From Paracoccaceae bacterium (GTDB lineage Bacteria > Pseudomonadota > Alphaproteobacteria > Rhodobacterales > Rhodobacteraceae), in the NCBI GenBank assembly GCA_024304985.1, contig JAMWZC010000004.1, positions 124,001 to 188,000 of the forward strand: 64,000 bases of DNA, read 5' to 3'. Both the position numbers and the translations under genes were made by a program. The number at the start of each line of letters is the position of its first letter. Positions within the stretch are counted from its first letter, which is position 1. Below are positions 1-7,845 of this stretch, piece by piece. The notes below the pieces were generated by a model. It was not told where the DNA came from. It saw only the letters and a list, made by a program, of their open reading frames with translations, and ran no database searches.

Positions 1-2
1 TA

Positions 3-251
3 GGTCTGGCGCAGTTTCTGGCCGATAAATCCGTCAGGGTGAATTGCGTCGCACCCGGTCCGGTCTGGACTCCGCTGATCCCCGGCAGCTTTTCGGGCGA
101 GGCGGTCTCCCAATTCGGGGCCAACTATCCGATGAAGCGCCCCGCGCAGCCCGTCGAACTGGCCTCCGCCTATGTCATGCTGGCCGAACCGATGTCGAGC
201 TATGTCTCGGGGGCCACGATCTCGGTGACAGGCGGCAGGCCGATGCTCTGA
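3..251 (+). CDS. SDR-family oxidoreductase, C-terminal part (5' end outside the window)
   Basis: The reading frame is open from the left edge, so only the last 82 residues are present. The tail carries the signature VNCVAPGPVWTPLIP after beta-strand F and ends with YVSGATISVTGG, both typical of classical short-chain dehydrogenases of the YdaD/YhxD (general stress protein 39, glucose 1-dehydrogenase-like) type. The catalytic Tyr-x-x-x-Lys lies upstream and cannot be seen. An NAD(P)-dependent oxidoreductase is expected; the substrate cannot be inferred. It is followed by a strong hairpin and a convergent gene. Confidence 0.85.
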   Translation, partial: GLAQFLADKSVRVNCVAPGPVWTPLIPGSFSGEAVSQFGANYPMKRPAQPVELASAYVMLAEPMSSYVSGATISVTGGRPML

Positions 252-256
252 ACCAT

Positions 257-288
257 TGTTGCATCCGCCATCGCAGGCGGATGCAACA
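257..288. terminator. Hairpin terminator between convergent genes
   Basis: A perfect 13-bp stem (left arm 257-269, right arm 276-288, 6-base loop) lies between the SDR stop and the stop of the convergent small membrane protein gene. It has no long T-run, so it may work in both directions or with Rho. Confidence 0.7.
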
Positions 289-289
289 G

Positions 290-724
290 TTACACCGGCG
301 AGAAGATGAACAACAGCACCAGCAATGCCATGGTCAGCAGGACTGCGATGACGATCCCGCCAAACCGACCAGGATGGACGGACGTTTCAGACCCTGCCTC
401 ATCGCTCAACGGATCGTGCCTGCCCGCCCCTGTCACGCTGATGGCTCCCGTCGCACCGGCCACCCGCGACTTGTCTGTCTGCGGGACATCCGCCCTGCGA
501 TCCTCCTGCGCGCGGGCAAGCTGCAACTGCTCCTCGGTGATCGGCGTTCCTGCCGCCTCATCATCAGTGCCAAGCGGGGCCGCCGCGGGATCGGGGTAAG
601 TGACCTTGTCACGCCCCTTCCCCTCGTCAAGGTCGCGCCGCAACGCCGCGCCTGATGCCGCCACCCTGCCCTGCGGCGCGGAGGGGTGACCTTTCCGTTC
701 AGTCTCGTCGCTGCGATCAGCCAT
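290..724 (-). CDS. Small acidic protein with one C-terminal membrane segment
   Basis: Unrecognised protein of 144 residues. The start is the ATG at 724 because an AAAGGGG ribosome site sits just upstream; longer in-frame starts would run over the promoter region. The first about 115 residues are charged and probably disordered, and the last 23 form one hydrophobic helix (GGIVIAVLLTMALLVLLFIF) ending three residues before the stop. This is the layout of a tail-anchored protein. A GGAAC-N17-GTT promoter lies about 30 bases upstream, so membership of the stress regulon is likely. The function is unknown. Confidence 0.7.
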   Translation of the reverse strand: MADRSDETERKGHPSAPQGRVAASGAALRRDLDEGKGRDKVTYPDPAAAPLGTDDEAAGTPITEEQLQLARAQEDRRADVPQTDKSRVAGATGAISVTGAGRHDPLSDEAGSETSVHPGRFGGIVIAVLLTMALLVLLFIFSPV

Positions 725-752
725 GTCATTCCCCTTTGTCATCTTCTGCCCC

Positions 753-777
753 AACCGGCCCGGCGGGTCATTGTTCC
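753..777 (-). promoter_or_regulatory. EcfG-like promoter for the 290-724 gene
   Basis: On the minus strand GGAAC (777-773) is followed after 17 bases by GTT (755-753), about 30 bases before the start codon. It is back-to-back with the plus-strand site at 792-816; the two -35 boxes are 14 bases apart. Confidence 0.75.
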
Positions 778-791
778 ATGCAACGACACAC

Positions 792-816
792 GGAACATCC
801 AGCCGCCCTGCCAGTT
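792..816 (+). promoter_or_regulatory. EcfG-like promoter for the 848-1081 gene
   Basis: GGAAC (792-796), 17 bases, GTT (814-816), ending 31 bases before the start codon at 848. Confidence 0.75.
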
Positions 817-847
817 GATCACCCCGTGACAACCAGAAAAGGCCAGA

Positions 848-1081
848 ATGATGATCAGACCGTTGATGTTGGTGACAGGCGCGGGCGTGGCCCTCTACGC
901 CTTGTCGAGAATGCTTCTGCCGCAGGCTGGGCGCTGCCTTGCCAGCACGCCGCGCATGGCCGCCGGGCCTGTGCGACCGGCAGGCTCCACGATGATCCGC
1001 GACACCCCGGAGCACTGGGACATGGTCGATGAACGCTCGGACGAATCCTTCCCCGCAAGCGATCCGCCGGGCACTTACTGA
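848..1081 (+). CDS. Small protein with SDESFPASDPPGTY C-terminus
   Basis: A 77-residue protein. The N-terminus (MMIRPLMLVTGAGVALYALS) is one hydrophobic helix, membrane anchor or signal. The C-terminus has the motif DERSDESFPASDPPGTY, which recurs in many short alphaproteobacterial proteins of unknown role. A purine-rich site (AAAAGGCCAGA) precedes the start. It is driven by the EcfG-like site at 792-816. No biochemical function is known to me. Confidence 0.75.
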   Translation: MMIRPLMLVTGAGVALYALSRMLLPQAGRCLASTPRMAAGPVRPAGSTMIRDTPEHWDMVDERSDESFPASDPPGTY

Positions 1082-1095
1082 CCGCCCCACCGGCC

Positions 1096-1129
1096 GTTCC
1101 GCCCCGCCTCTGTCAGGGCCGGGCGGAAC
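1096..1129. terminator. Hairpin between convergent genes
   Basis: A 9-bp perfect stem (1096-1104 with 1121-1129) in the gap between the convergent genes ending at 1081 and 1145. A terminator is inferred from position; there is no T-run. Confidence 0.5.
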
Positions 1130-1144
1130 ACCTTCCGACGGGTG

Positions 1145-1645
1145 TCAGTTGAACCGGACATGGTTTCTCACACCCAGTTCCTCCACACTATCCGGGCTCT
1201 GTCGGCTTGGATTATCCCAGTTGAAATGCGACGTGCCTTTGGCCGACGCCCAGATGGCCGCATCCGACAACTGCAACGCGATCATCATCAATGATGGATC
1301 ATCCTTGCCGTCGGCAAACAGTCCTGCAATCGCCGGCGTCCACAACGCATCAAGGATGCTGCGGTCCTCGCTCTCGTCAATCGGACCAGACACGCAGGCA
1401 TGAAAATCCTGCGCCTTCGAGATGATGACGAAATGCGCCTTGCTGTCCGGCGTCACGGCCTGCGCCAGATCGGTGTCACGCTTGGTCACGAACCAAAGCC
1501 TCCGACCTGCCCGGTCAACGTGATAGGCCATCGGTTGCATATGCTGCCCGCTTCCGTCCATCCCCAGCATCCCGGCATGAAGGTTTTCCAACTCCTCCCA
1601 CAGCAGGGCCTCAGGGTTGATGCGTGCGCGTTCCAGATCGGTCAT
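1145..1645 (-). CDS. Pyridoxamine 5'-phosphate oxidase-like general stress protein (FMN-binding split barrel)
   Basis: A 166-residue protein with the general stress protein 26 layout: an N-terminal helix (LLWEELENLHAGMLGM), then split-barrel strands with RRLWFVTKRDTDLAQAV and KAHFVIIS, and a C-terminal LWTPAIAGLFADGKDDPSLMM stretch. Members of this family bind flavin or related cofactors; few are true PNP oxidases. It lies 65 bases downstream of the small membrane gene at 1711-1962 on the same strand and has no GGAAC box of its own, so it is probably co-transcribed from the site at 2006-2030. Confidence 0.85.
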   Translation of the reverse strand: MTDLERARINPEALLWEELENLHAGMLGMDGSGQHMQPMAYHVDRAGRRLWFVTKRDTDLAQAVTPDSKAHFVIISKAQDFHACVSGPIDESEDRSILDALWTPAIAGLFADGKDDPSLMMIALQLSDAAIWASAKGTSHFNWDNPSRQSPDSVEELGVRNHVRFN

Positions 1646-1710
1646 TGTTCACTCCTAGTTGATTGTGGTGGGTCACACGGTGAGAATGGTCAGACACCGT
1701 CGCGCGGCCG

Positions 1711-1962
1711 CTAACGCTCCTCATCGCCAAGCGTCATCACGGCAAAGGCCATATACAGCGTGCCGAACGTCAGCGCGCCCTGTCCAAGGAACAGCGCCGT
1801 TGGCCCGGCAGAGCCATAGCTCTCCAGCACCTGCCCCAAGCCGATGCTGTCAGTCCGGATCAGGACAAGACCAAAGGCACAGCCAAGCGTCGCCCCATCC
1901 ATGAATTGTGTCATCATGAATCGGATCAGGCGCGGAAGGTCTCTCCAGTTGCGTCCCAGCAT
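1711..1962 (-). CDS. Small integral membrane protein
   Basis: An 83-residue protein starting at the ATG at 1962, which has an AGGAG site just upstream; longer in-frame starts lack one and run into the promoter. Two hydrophobic segments (FMDGATLGCAFGLVLI and PTALFLGQGALTFGTLYMAFAV) suggest a two-pass inner-membrane protein with both ends on one side. The family is not recognised. It probably heads a two-gene unit with the split-barrel stress protein. Confidence 0.75.
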   Translation of the reverse strand: MLGRNWRDLPRLIRFMMTQFMDGATLGCAFGLVLIRTDSIGLGQVLESYGSAGPTALFLGQGALTFGTLYMAFAVMTLGDEER

Positions 1963-2005
1963 GTGTTGGCTCCTGTCGGTCTTTGTGAGTTGACCTCCCC
2001 CGCCC

Positions 2006-2030
2006 AACAGCTTGCCCCCCGGAATGTTCC
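2006..2030 (-). promoter_or_regulatory. EcfG-like promoter for 1962-1145 genes
   Basis: Minus strand GGAAC (2030-2026), 17 bases, GTT (2008-2006), 44 bases before the ATG at 1962. Confidence 0.75.
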
Positions 2031-2048
2031 AAGACTTGTCTCCGCATG

Positions 2049-2073
2049 GGAACATTTGGCCGCCCAATCTGTT
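2049..2073 (+). promoter_or_regulatory. EcfG-like site with no plus-strand gene downstream
   Basis: GGAAC (2049-2053), 17 bases, GTT (2071-2073). It is divergent from the 2006-2030 site. Downstream on the plus strand I see no convincing gene before the 3' end of the minus-strand hydrolase at 2240, so a small RNA or antisense transcript is possible. Confidence 0.5.
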
Positions 2074-2239
2074 GCGCATTCGAGCGGAGGGCATGTGTCA
2101 ACCGGACAAGACGGTATGGAACACAGGGTCGGTTTTTCCGGTTTCCCGCTTGGACTGAATGCGTTGCCTGTTGCTTGGCGCATTCCTTGAGTTTCTGTCC
2201 CGTCCATGTTCTTCGCTCGCCCCGTAGCCCGCACCGGCC

Positions 2240-2968
2240 TCACCGCGCGGCAAGCACCATTTCCTTGATCCAGCGGACCAATATTTCATCATAGACACGT
2301 CTGCTCTCAAGCCGGGACAGCGAATGATCCGCCCCCTCGATGATCCGATGCGTGATCGAACAGGCCCGCTTGAACGACGCCAGATAGCTGGCGATCGTCG
2401 GATGGGGAATGCGCTCGTCCTTCTCGGACTCAACGATCAGCACATCGCCCCCGAAATGCTGACAATGCTTCAACGCCCGGTTCGACATCAACGGCACCTC
2501 GGTGCTGCGATAAAGCCGCAGATCCTCGCGGTCGATCGCATCCTTTGGCTGATCCCAGTCATCATCGCTGTAAAGCGCAGGCACCCGCATCGCCAGCCAC
2601 TTGACCGGCCTGACAGCCGTCAGAAACGTGGACAGATAAGCACCATAACTACTCGCCACGACCAGAATACAGGACGCATCGACCGACGGATGGGTGACAA
2701 GTTTGTCATAGGCCGCGCAAATATCCTCAAGATTATCTGTCCGCGTCACTTTCGGCCGCTCGCTCTGCGTCAAACCGTGTCCACGCATGTCAAAGGTCAG
2801 ACAGACGCATCCCAGTCGCGAAATCGCGCGTGACCTTTCCGCATCGCGATCCTGACTGCCGTTCCATCCGTGAATGAACAGCACTCCCGGCAGGCCGGTG
2901 CGAGGCTCATAGAAATGCCCCTCCAGTTCGCGCTTCGCGATCCTTATCGTGGCATCCGTTTTCCTCAA
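2240..2968 (-). CDS. Alpha/beta hydrolase
   Basis: A 242-residue serine hydrolase. The oxyanion region is LFIHGWNG and the nucleophile elbow is ASSYG (Ser in V-A-S-S-Y-G, Ala replacing the first Gly). The acid is probably in SEKDERIPH and the catalytic His in EGADHSL. The start is inferred: a TTG at 2968 overlaps the TGA of the DUF3182 gene, fitting translational coupling; longer starts would overlap that gene heavily. No signal peptide, so cytoplasmic. The pair with DUF3182 suggests a joint pathway; the substrate is unknown. Confidence 0.85.
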   Translation of the reverse strand: MRKTDATIRIAKRELEGHFYEPRTGLPGVLFIHGWNGSQDRDAERSRAISRLGCVCLTFDMRGHGLTQSERPKVTRTDNLEDICAAYDKLVTHPSVDASCILVVASSYGAYLSTFLTAVRPVKWLAMRVPALYSDDDWDQPKDAIDREDLRLYRSTEVPLMSNRALKHCQHFGGDVLIVESEKDERIPHPTIASYLASFKRACSITHRIIEGADHSLSRLESRRVYDEILVRWIKEMVLAAR

Positions 2969-4083
2969 CTGTCTTCTCGCAGAAATGCATATTTCAGGAT
3001 CGGGCCAATGACAGGATCGGTGCCATGGAAATAAACCGTCGCTCCCGGTGGCGGAGTCGCGCCCACGCCATACCTCTCGACCGTGGAGGCCGTGACACGC
3101 TGCAACGCGGGATCGGCAAGAAACGCCTCTACGGCGGCAAGCTCCGCACCTGTTGCGCCGCCCACCCGCCAGGACTGCTCCAGCACGGCGCACTTGCAGC
3201 GCCCGGCCATATCCCTGCCGGTAATCACATCATAGTTGCGCCGCGATGCCCGCAGGCTCAGATGCCTGTCCGCCATCCTGTCAAATCCGACGGCCAGTGC
3301 GATGATGCTCTCCGTCTCGGGTGCCGAGGCCGCCAGAAGCTCCGGGAACCCACCCCGCACAATAGTCAGCGTCGATCCGCCATAGGCCGTCTCTCCGGCA
3401 TTGTCCTGCGTCACCTCCTGTGTGCCGACATAGGTGATCCGGGTCTCGCCAACCGTGACCTGACCCACGCTATAGGTTCGCGCATCGCTCAGGTTCTGCT
3501 CCAGAACGACCCCCTCTTCGACCTTCATGCTCTGCAAGACGCGCCGCAGGTCCGCCTCATCCGCCACGACATGCTGACCCTTGCCACCGCTGCCACTGAT
3601 GGACTTCAGCCTTACAGGCCCGCCGCGCAGCATCTCCTGCGCGCTTGCCACGACACCCGCCACGGTGAAAGCGGTCACACCCGGAAGAACCAGATCGCTG
3701 ATCCCGCAGGTGAAGGGTAACGGCCAATGCGGCGGCGGCACTTCGCCGTCGGCAAGCGGATGCACGATTCCCTTTGTCGCCAGCAGCGGATGTGGCACCC
3801 ACCCACCCAAGAACTGCGCCTCGCTGAAAGGTCCATCGCACCAGTGCGCGGCACCATCCTCGCCATGCAGGGTCTGCCTTGGCACACAATAGATGCCGGC
3901 CTCCCCCTCAGAATCCTCAAGCCGCCCGGCATAGTCACAACGCAAAAGCCGCGCGACGTGCCGCGACAGCGCCACATGCGAGCCGTCCTCATGCGAGAGC
4001 CCCCCGGCGCATCCCCAGGTAAACAGTTTCCGCGCCTCACTGTGGCAAGAGCCCGCCGCCGTCCTATTGAAACATCGCGTCAT
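2965..4083 (-). CDS. DUF3182 family protein (probably ATP-grasp-like)
   Basis: A 372-residue protein of the DUF3182 family. The central part (PVRLKSISGSGGKGQHVV, then EEGVVLEQNL) resembles the glycine-rich loop and hinge of ATP-grasp enzymes; the assignment to that fold is inference. The ATG at 4083 is preceded by AAGGAAG. An EcfG-like promoter ends 31 bases upstream, and the alpha/beta hydrolase overlaps its stop codon, so the two form one operon. A ligase plus hydrolase pair could make or trim a small conjugate, but no substrate can be named. Confidence 0.8.
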   Translation of the reverse strand: MTRCFNRTAAGSCHSEARKLFTWGCAGGLSHEDGSHVALSRHVARLLRCDYAGRLEDSEGEAGIYCVPRQTLHGEDGAAHWCDGPFSEAQFLGGWVPHPLLATKGIVHPLADGEVPPPHWPLPFTCGISDLVLPGVTAFTVAGVVASAQEMLRGGPVRLKSISGSGGKGQHVVADEADLRRVLQSMKVEEGVVLEQNLSDARTYSVGQVTVGETRITYVGTQEVTQDNAGETAYGGSTLTIVRGGFPELLAASAPETESIIALAVGFDRMADRHLSLRASRRNYDVITGRDMAGRCKCAVLEQSWRVGGATGAELAAVEAFLADPALQRVTASTVERYGVGATPPPGATVYFHGTDPVIGPILKYAFLREDS

Positions 4084-4113
4084 GTCGCTTCCTTGTCATC
4101 AACCGGAAACGGC

Positions 4114-4138
4114 AACCACACCTCTGGCGGAATGTTCC
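4114..4138 (-). promoter_or_regulatory. EcfG-like promoter for DUF3182-hydrolase operon
   Basis: Minus strand GGAAC (4138-4134), 17 bases, GTT (4116-4114), 30 bases before the start at 4083. Confidence 0.75.
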
Positions 4139-4176
4139 AGCACTGCGTGCCGCCGGACAACCAAACGCCGACAGCC

Positions 4177-5229
4177 CTAGGTCCGGTCAGCCATCATCCG
4201 CCCAAACCGCTCCAGCCATTGCAAGACAAGGTCTTCATCCGCCTCAAGCCCCTCTCGGATTTGCCGACGGCGCTTGCTGATGTCGTCCATCTGCGCCGCA
4301 AGCCGTCCCTCCTCCCAGGCCGAAACTACCTGCGGATGGATATAGCATTGCCGACAGACACTCCGGGTATGGTGCAACTCGTCCGCCACCGAAGCCACAA
4401 TCATGTTCAACGCTGCGGTCCGCTTGGTCTTGGCTTCCGGAACCTCTGTTCGCGCCAGCGACACAGCCGCTCTGAGAGTTGCCGACCAGGTCCGGAAATC
4501 CTTTGAGGTGAAATGCCCTCCCATGCTGCGGCGCATGTAGTCATTTACATCCTGCGAATGGACATCGCGCAACGCTCCGTCCTCGTCCACATAGCGAAAC
4601 AGACGTTGCCCCGGCAGATCCTGAAGCTGCCGGATCGTGCGCGCCACACGTCGGTCGGTGACCTTCAACATCCATCTGCGCCCGGACTTGCCCGTGAAAG
4701 ACAGCCGCAGCCGCGATCCTGTAAGCGACAGATGCCGCACCTGCAAGGTGGTCAGCCCGAAACTTTTGTTATCCTTGGCATAGCTGTCATTGCCAACCCG
4801 GATCAGCGTCTTGTCCAGCAACCAGATCACTGTCGCCAGCACCCGGTCCTGCGTCAGACGTCTTTGCCGCATGTCATCCTGCACATCGCCGCGCAACTGC
4901 GGCAGGCGTTTCGCAAACGATGGCAGCGACGCGAACTTCTGCTTGCCGCGCTCTGCCTCCCATATGCTGTGATAGCGGTATTGCTTGCGGCCCCGCGCAT
5001 CCCGTCCTGTCGCCTGCAAATGGCCATCCTCATGCGGGCAGATCCACACATCGCTCCAGGCCGGCGGGATCGCCAAAGCCCTGATCCGCGCCAGCGTTGG
5101 CCGGTCCGTGACCTTGTGCCCCTCGACATCGCGATAAAAGAAACCACGTCCCGCACCGATCCGGCGAAGCCCCGGTTCACTGTCCAGAACATAGATCAAG
5201 CCAGTCCCGTCAACATCTTGCTCTGTCAT
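4177..5229 (-). CDS. DNA topoisomerase IB (poxvirus type)
   Basis: A 350-residue type IB topoisomerase, which relaxes supercoils by nicking one strand through a 3'-phosphotyrosine. The N-terminal domain has LRRIGAGRGFFYRD and the conserved IPPAWSDVWICP. The catalytic domain shows the Arg in TLIRVGNDSYA, the Lys in LSFTGKSGR, the Arg in TSKDFRTW and the nucleophile Tyr in VCRQCYIHPQV. Length and motifs are complete. It has its own EcfG-like promoter, divergent from the TIGR02587 gene. Bacterial versions are often stress-regulated; the role is inferred as DNA maintenance under stress. Confidence 0.95.
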   Translation of the reverse strand: MTEQDVDGTGLIYVLDSEPGLRRIGAGRGFFYRDVEGHKVTDRPTLARIRALAIPPAWSDVWICPHEDGHLQATGRDARGRKQYRYHSIWEAERGKQKFASLPSFAKRLPQLRGDVQDDMRQRRLTQDRVLATVIWLLDKTLIRVGNDSYAKDNKSFGLTTLQVRHLSLTGSRLRLSFTGKSGRRWMLKVTDRRVARTIRQLQDLPGQRLFRYVDEDGALRDVHSQDVNDYMRRSMGGHFTSKDFRTWSATLRAAVSLARTEVPEAKTKRTAALNMIVASVADELHHTRSVCRQCYIHPQVVSAWEEGRLAAQMDDISKRRRQIREGLEADEDLVLQWLERFGRMMADRT

Positions 5230-5267
5230 ACATCATATCCTGTTGCCGGCCCGAACGCCGCACGGCC

Positions 5268-5292
5268 AACCCCGCAGGCCCCACCTTGTTCC
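5268..5292 (-). promoter_or_regulatory. EcfG-like promoter for topoisomerase IB
   Basis: Minus strand GGAAC (5292-5288), 17 bases, GTT (5270-5268), 38 bases before the start at 5229. Confidence 0.75.
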
Positions 5293-5315
5293 GCGCCCGT
5301 CGAAGCGCAATCACC

Positions 5316-5340
5316 GGAACAGGACCGTGTTTCGCAGGTT
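5316..5340 (+). promoter_or_regulatory. EcfG-like promoter for TIGR02587-TIGR02588 operon
   Basis: GGAAC (5316-5320), 17 bases, GTT (5338-5340), 43 bases before the ATG at 5384; divergent from the topoisomerase site, -35 boxes 23 bases apart. Confidence 0.75.
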
Positions 5341-5383
5341 GATCATGACGCATGGTTCAAGATGACAGGCAGGTTGCGGCCCC

Positions 5384-6223
5384 ATGACAGCCGACCAAAG
5401 CAAGATTGAAGCGAAATCCGTCAGCAAGGCCCTGACCGGCCTTAGCCGGGGCTTCGGCGGTGCGCTGATCTTTGCACTGCCCCTCTTCATGACGATGGAG
5501 ATGTGGTGGATTGGCGCCTATCTCGACCGCACCCGCCTTGTCCTGCTGTTGGTCCTCAACATCCCCCTTCTGACCCTGCTCTCGCGCCACGCCGGATTCG
5601 AAGAAACGAACCTCTGGCGTGATGATTTGCGCGACGCGGGCATCGCCTACGGGATTGGCCTGATCACTTGCGCGGGAACGCTGGCCGTTCTGGCCCTGAT
5701 CAACCCCGCGATGACCGCGGATGAGATCATCGGAAGGATCGCCGTCCAATCCGTCCCGGCCAGTATCGGCGCGATGCTGGCCTCGACGCAGCTGGGCGTG
5801 CATACCGCCGAAGTTGATGAAAGCAACAGGCCGAATTTCTATCTCACCGCCCTGTTCCTCATGTGCACGGGCGCCCTGTTTCTGGGCCTGAATGTCGCCC
5901 CGACCGAAGAAATGGTTCTCATTTCCTACAAGATGACGCAATGGCACGCCGTCGCCCTGATCGTCCTGTCCATCGCCGTCATGCACGGCTTCACCTTCGC
6001 AATGGAATTCCGGGGCACCGCAAAAACCCCTGAAAGCGGACGGCTTGCCGCCTTCTTTTCCTTCACGATTGTTGGCTATGCCATCGCGGTATTGGTCAGT
6101 TTCTATGTCTTGTGGACCTTCGGACGCATGGACGACACGTCTTTCCCCCAGAACCTGATCGCCGTCTGCGTGCTTGCCTTTCCCGCCTCGGTCGGCGCCG
6201 CCGCAGCACGTCTCATTCTCTGA
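5384..6223 (+). CDS. TIGR02587 family integral membrane protein
   Basis: A 279-residue polytopic membrane protein with about seven hydrophobic segments, the first containing FMTMEMWWIGAYLDR, a signature of the TIGR02587 (DUF2391) family. The acidic loop VAPTEEMVLIS is also conserved in this family as I remember it. It is followed 9 bases later by a TIGR02588 gene; the two families nearly always occur as a pair. No biochemical role is established. The EcfG-like promoter places the pair in the stress regulon. Confidence 0.9.
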   Translation: MTADQSKIEAKSVSKALTGLSRGFGGALIFALPLFMTMEMWWIGAYLDRTRLVLLLVLNIPLLTLLSRHAGFEETNLWRDDLRDAGIAYGIGLITCAGTLAVLALINPAMTADEIIGRIAVQSVPASIGAMLASTQLGVHTAEVDESNRPNFYLTALFLMCTGALFLGLNVAPTEEMVLISYKMTQWHAVALIVLSIAVMHGFTFAMEFRGTAKTPESGRLAAFFSFTIVGYAIAVLVSFYVLWTFGRMDDTSFPQNLIAVCVLAFPASVGAAAARLIL

Positions 6224-6232
6224 GGATCGCAC

Positions 6233-6649
6233 ATGGAAAAACGTGATAAACCACACAGAAAACCTTCCCTTTCCCTGAATGGCAATCACCTCGAATGGGG
6301 TCTGGCGGCCCTCTCCACCATCATCGTGATTGCAATGATTGCCTTCCTTGGTCATCAGGCCATGACCCAGGACAAGGCCCACTCCGACCCCGTGGCCGTG
6401 GTGACAGGGATCTTTGCGACCGCGCAAGGCTACCGCGTGGAGTTTGATGCGAGAAACGCGGGAAAAACCACCGCCGCCGCAGTCACGTTCCGCGCCAACC
6501 TGTTGCGTGACGGTAATGTCATTGAGACGGCAGATATCACATTCGATTACCTGCCCGGACATTCGCACAGGGCGGGCACCGTGATCTTCCGGGCGAAACC
6601 GCGTGAATCCACACTGGTGATCCGCGCGGTATCCTATCGACTGCCATAA
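6233..6649 (+). CDS. TIGR02588 family membrane-anchored protein
   Basis: A 138-residue protein with one membrane helix near the N-terminus (LAALSTIIVIAMIAFLGHQA) and a C-terminal domain of beta-strand character outside the membrane (GYRVEFDARNAGKTTAAAVTF to VIRAVSYRLP), probably facing the periplasm. It is the usual partner of TIGR02587 and shares its operon. Confidence 0.9.
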   Translation: MEKRDKPHRKPSLSLNGNHLEWGLAALSTIIVIAMIAFLGHQAMTQDKAHSDPVAVVTGIFATAQGYRVEFDARNAGKTTAAAVTFRANLLRDGNVIETADITFDYLPGHSHRAGTVIFRAKPRESTLVIRAVSYRLP

Positions 6650-6787
6650 ACCCGGAGAAAAAAGAGAAAGGGCGACGCCACAGAGATGGGTGCGGATCTT
6701 GCGACGCCGCCGCTCTATCCGGTGATGCTGTCAACCCGAACACCACCGTAAAAACCCATCCGCGTTGCGCAGGGTTTCTGGCATCTC

Positions 6788-6812
6788 AACGTCCTTGAGC
6801 CGGAGTTGTTCC
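6788..6812 (-). promoter_or_regulatory. EcfG-like site facing the 3' end of the TIGR02588 gene
   Basis: Minus strand GGAAC (6812-6808), 17 bases, GTT (6790-6788). The only thing downstream on this strand is a possible 17-codon ORF from about 6784 and then the antisense of the TIGR02588 gene. It may drive a small RNA or antisense RNA. Confidence 0.5.
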
Positions 6813-6929
6813 CGCAGAACCCTCAGCTTCCCTTAGGAAAGACGCAAGGTTCACGGGCGCTCTATTCCGCGTCGCAGGGTGCTGTTGCACACTCTCAACA
6901 AAAGCCACCGAACCGGCAGAACAAGATCA

Positions 6930-7082
6930 TCAGCTCTTTTTCGTCGTCCTGTCATCCAGAAGGGTCTGCAACCTTGCCGCCAAAGAACGCATCTCGTCCG
7001 AGATCGGCTCCTGACCGATCTTGACCAGCAATTGCTTCAGCTCGGCCTCCAGTGCGTCATCGGGTCGCTTCTTGTTGTCCAC
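6930..7082 (-). CDS. Small NepR-like protein (paralogue of 23780-23935)
   Basis: A 50-residue protein starting at a GTG at 7082 with a GGGAG site upstream; a 93-residue extension to 7211 lacks any such site. The core LKQLLVKIGQEPISDEMRSL matches in spacing the NepR anti-sigma core (Leu, nine residues, Glu-Pro-Val/Ile-x-Asp, then Leu-rich helix). A paralogue with the same core sits at 23780-23935. NepR binds EcfG and PhyR in the general stress response; whether this protein does so is inference. No GGAAC box was found upstream. Confidence 0.6.
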   Translation of the reverse strand: MDNKKRPDDALEAELKQLLVKIGQEPISDEMRSLAARLQTLLDDRTTKKS

Positions 7083-7433
7083 CTTCGGCGCTCCCTCTCT
7101 TCGTATTCCTGTTTTACGCCGTCCTGCCTCAGTCGGATCAACTGAAACGGCGCAGTTGCACCTGACGGCGACGTGCGGGGCTGAAACCGGCCCAAATGTG
7201 CCTGCTTTCACAGCCTTGTTGGGGCAAATAGCATGTCATATCAAACGTCAACACTTGCATAACGATCTTCCCGCCAAGATCCGTCCATCGGAATGAACAA
7301 TAAAAAGTGATCGACACCGCTGAATAAAAAAGACCGACCCACCTCACAGGGGTCAGTCTCCAGTCAATCAAACTCTCTCGCTCAGCGCGGCAAGGGTCAT
7401 GGCCTCCCGTCAGGGACGCCAGCAGTCACCACC
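7083..7433. other. Intergenic region with a minus-strand terminator
   Basis: About 350 bases without a supported gene. It holds the ribosome site and presumed promoter of the small NepR-like gene and, at 7325-7359, a terminator for the BON gene transcript. No GGAAC-N17-GTT site was found here. Confidence 0.6.
7325..7359 (-). terminator. Rho-independent terminator downstream of the BON gene
   Basis: Read on the minus strand, an imperfect 10-bp stem (7349-7359 with 7331-7340) is followed directly by a run of T (7330-7325). It lies about 75 bases after the BON stop codon. Confidence 0.75.
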
Positions 7434-7784
7434 TCACCGGACAAGCAGCAGGTTGCGCACGTTCAGAACGCCCGGAACAGTGTTCACCTTCGCCGTCACC
7501 AGGGACCGCTGAAACTCGGTGGACGTCACGCCTTCTACCGTCACCACACCCTCGTGCACCGTGACAGCGATATTGGCTCGCGCCAACCGCCCGTCCAGCG
7601 CCAGACAGCGCCGGATCTCTTCGCCAAGATCAGCGTCAGACACCCTCACACCGGGCGGCGGCACCGGGTTGACCGGCGCGATGGGTTGCAGCACGTCCTT
7701 CGTATCCGCCGGCCGATACGGTCCGGCCAGATCGGATCTGACGTGCGTCGTGCCGGGAACGGGGTCTCGATCATCGTCTGCCAT
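7434..7784 (-). CDS. BON-domain protein
   Basis: A 116-residue protein. The ATG at 7784 has a GGAG site upstream. The N-terminal 50 residues are polar and Pro-rich; the rest is one BON domain (LGEEIRRCLALDGRLARANI, then VTVHEGVVTVEGVTS and VPGVLNVRNLLLV). BON domains are thought to bind lipids or envelope components and occur in osmotic-stress proteins such as OsmY. There is no signal peptide with this start. A perfect EcfG-like promoter ends 36 bases upstream. Confidence 0.9.
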   Translation of the reverse strand: MADDDRDPVPGTTHVRSDLAGPYRPADTKDVLQPIAPVNPVPPPGVRVSDADLGEEIRRCLALDGRLARANIAVTVHEGVVTVEGVTSTEFQRSLVTAKVNTVPGVLNVRNLLLVR

Positions 7785-7820
7785 GATAATACTCCACTTG
7801 CTTGTTCGACTCCTGCCGCA

Positions 7821-7845
7821 AACACGCCGCGCCGCGCTTTGTTCC
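7821..7845 (-). promoter_or_regulatory. EcfG-like promoter for the BON gene
   Basis: Minus strand GGAAC (7845-7841), 17 bases, GTT (7823-7821), 36 bases before the start at 7784. Confidence 0.75.

Noticed and set aside
1125-1150. GGAAC-N18-GTT on the plus strand inside the gap near 1125
   Set aside because: It forms part of the terminator hairpin and points into antisense of the split-barrel gene; probably coincidence.
5357-6568. A 403-codon minus-strand ORF
   Set aside because: Antisense to the TIGR02587/TIGR02588 pair; Gly/His-rich shadow with no domain.
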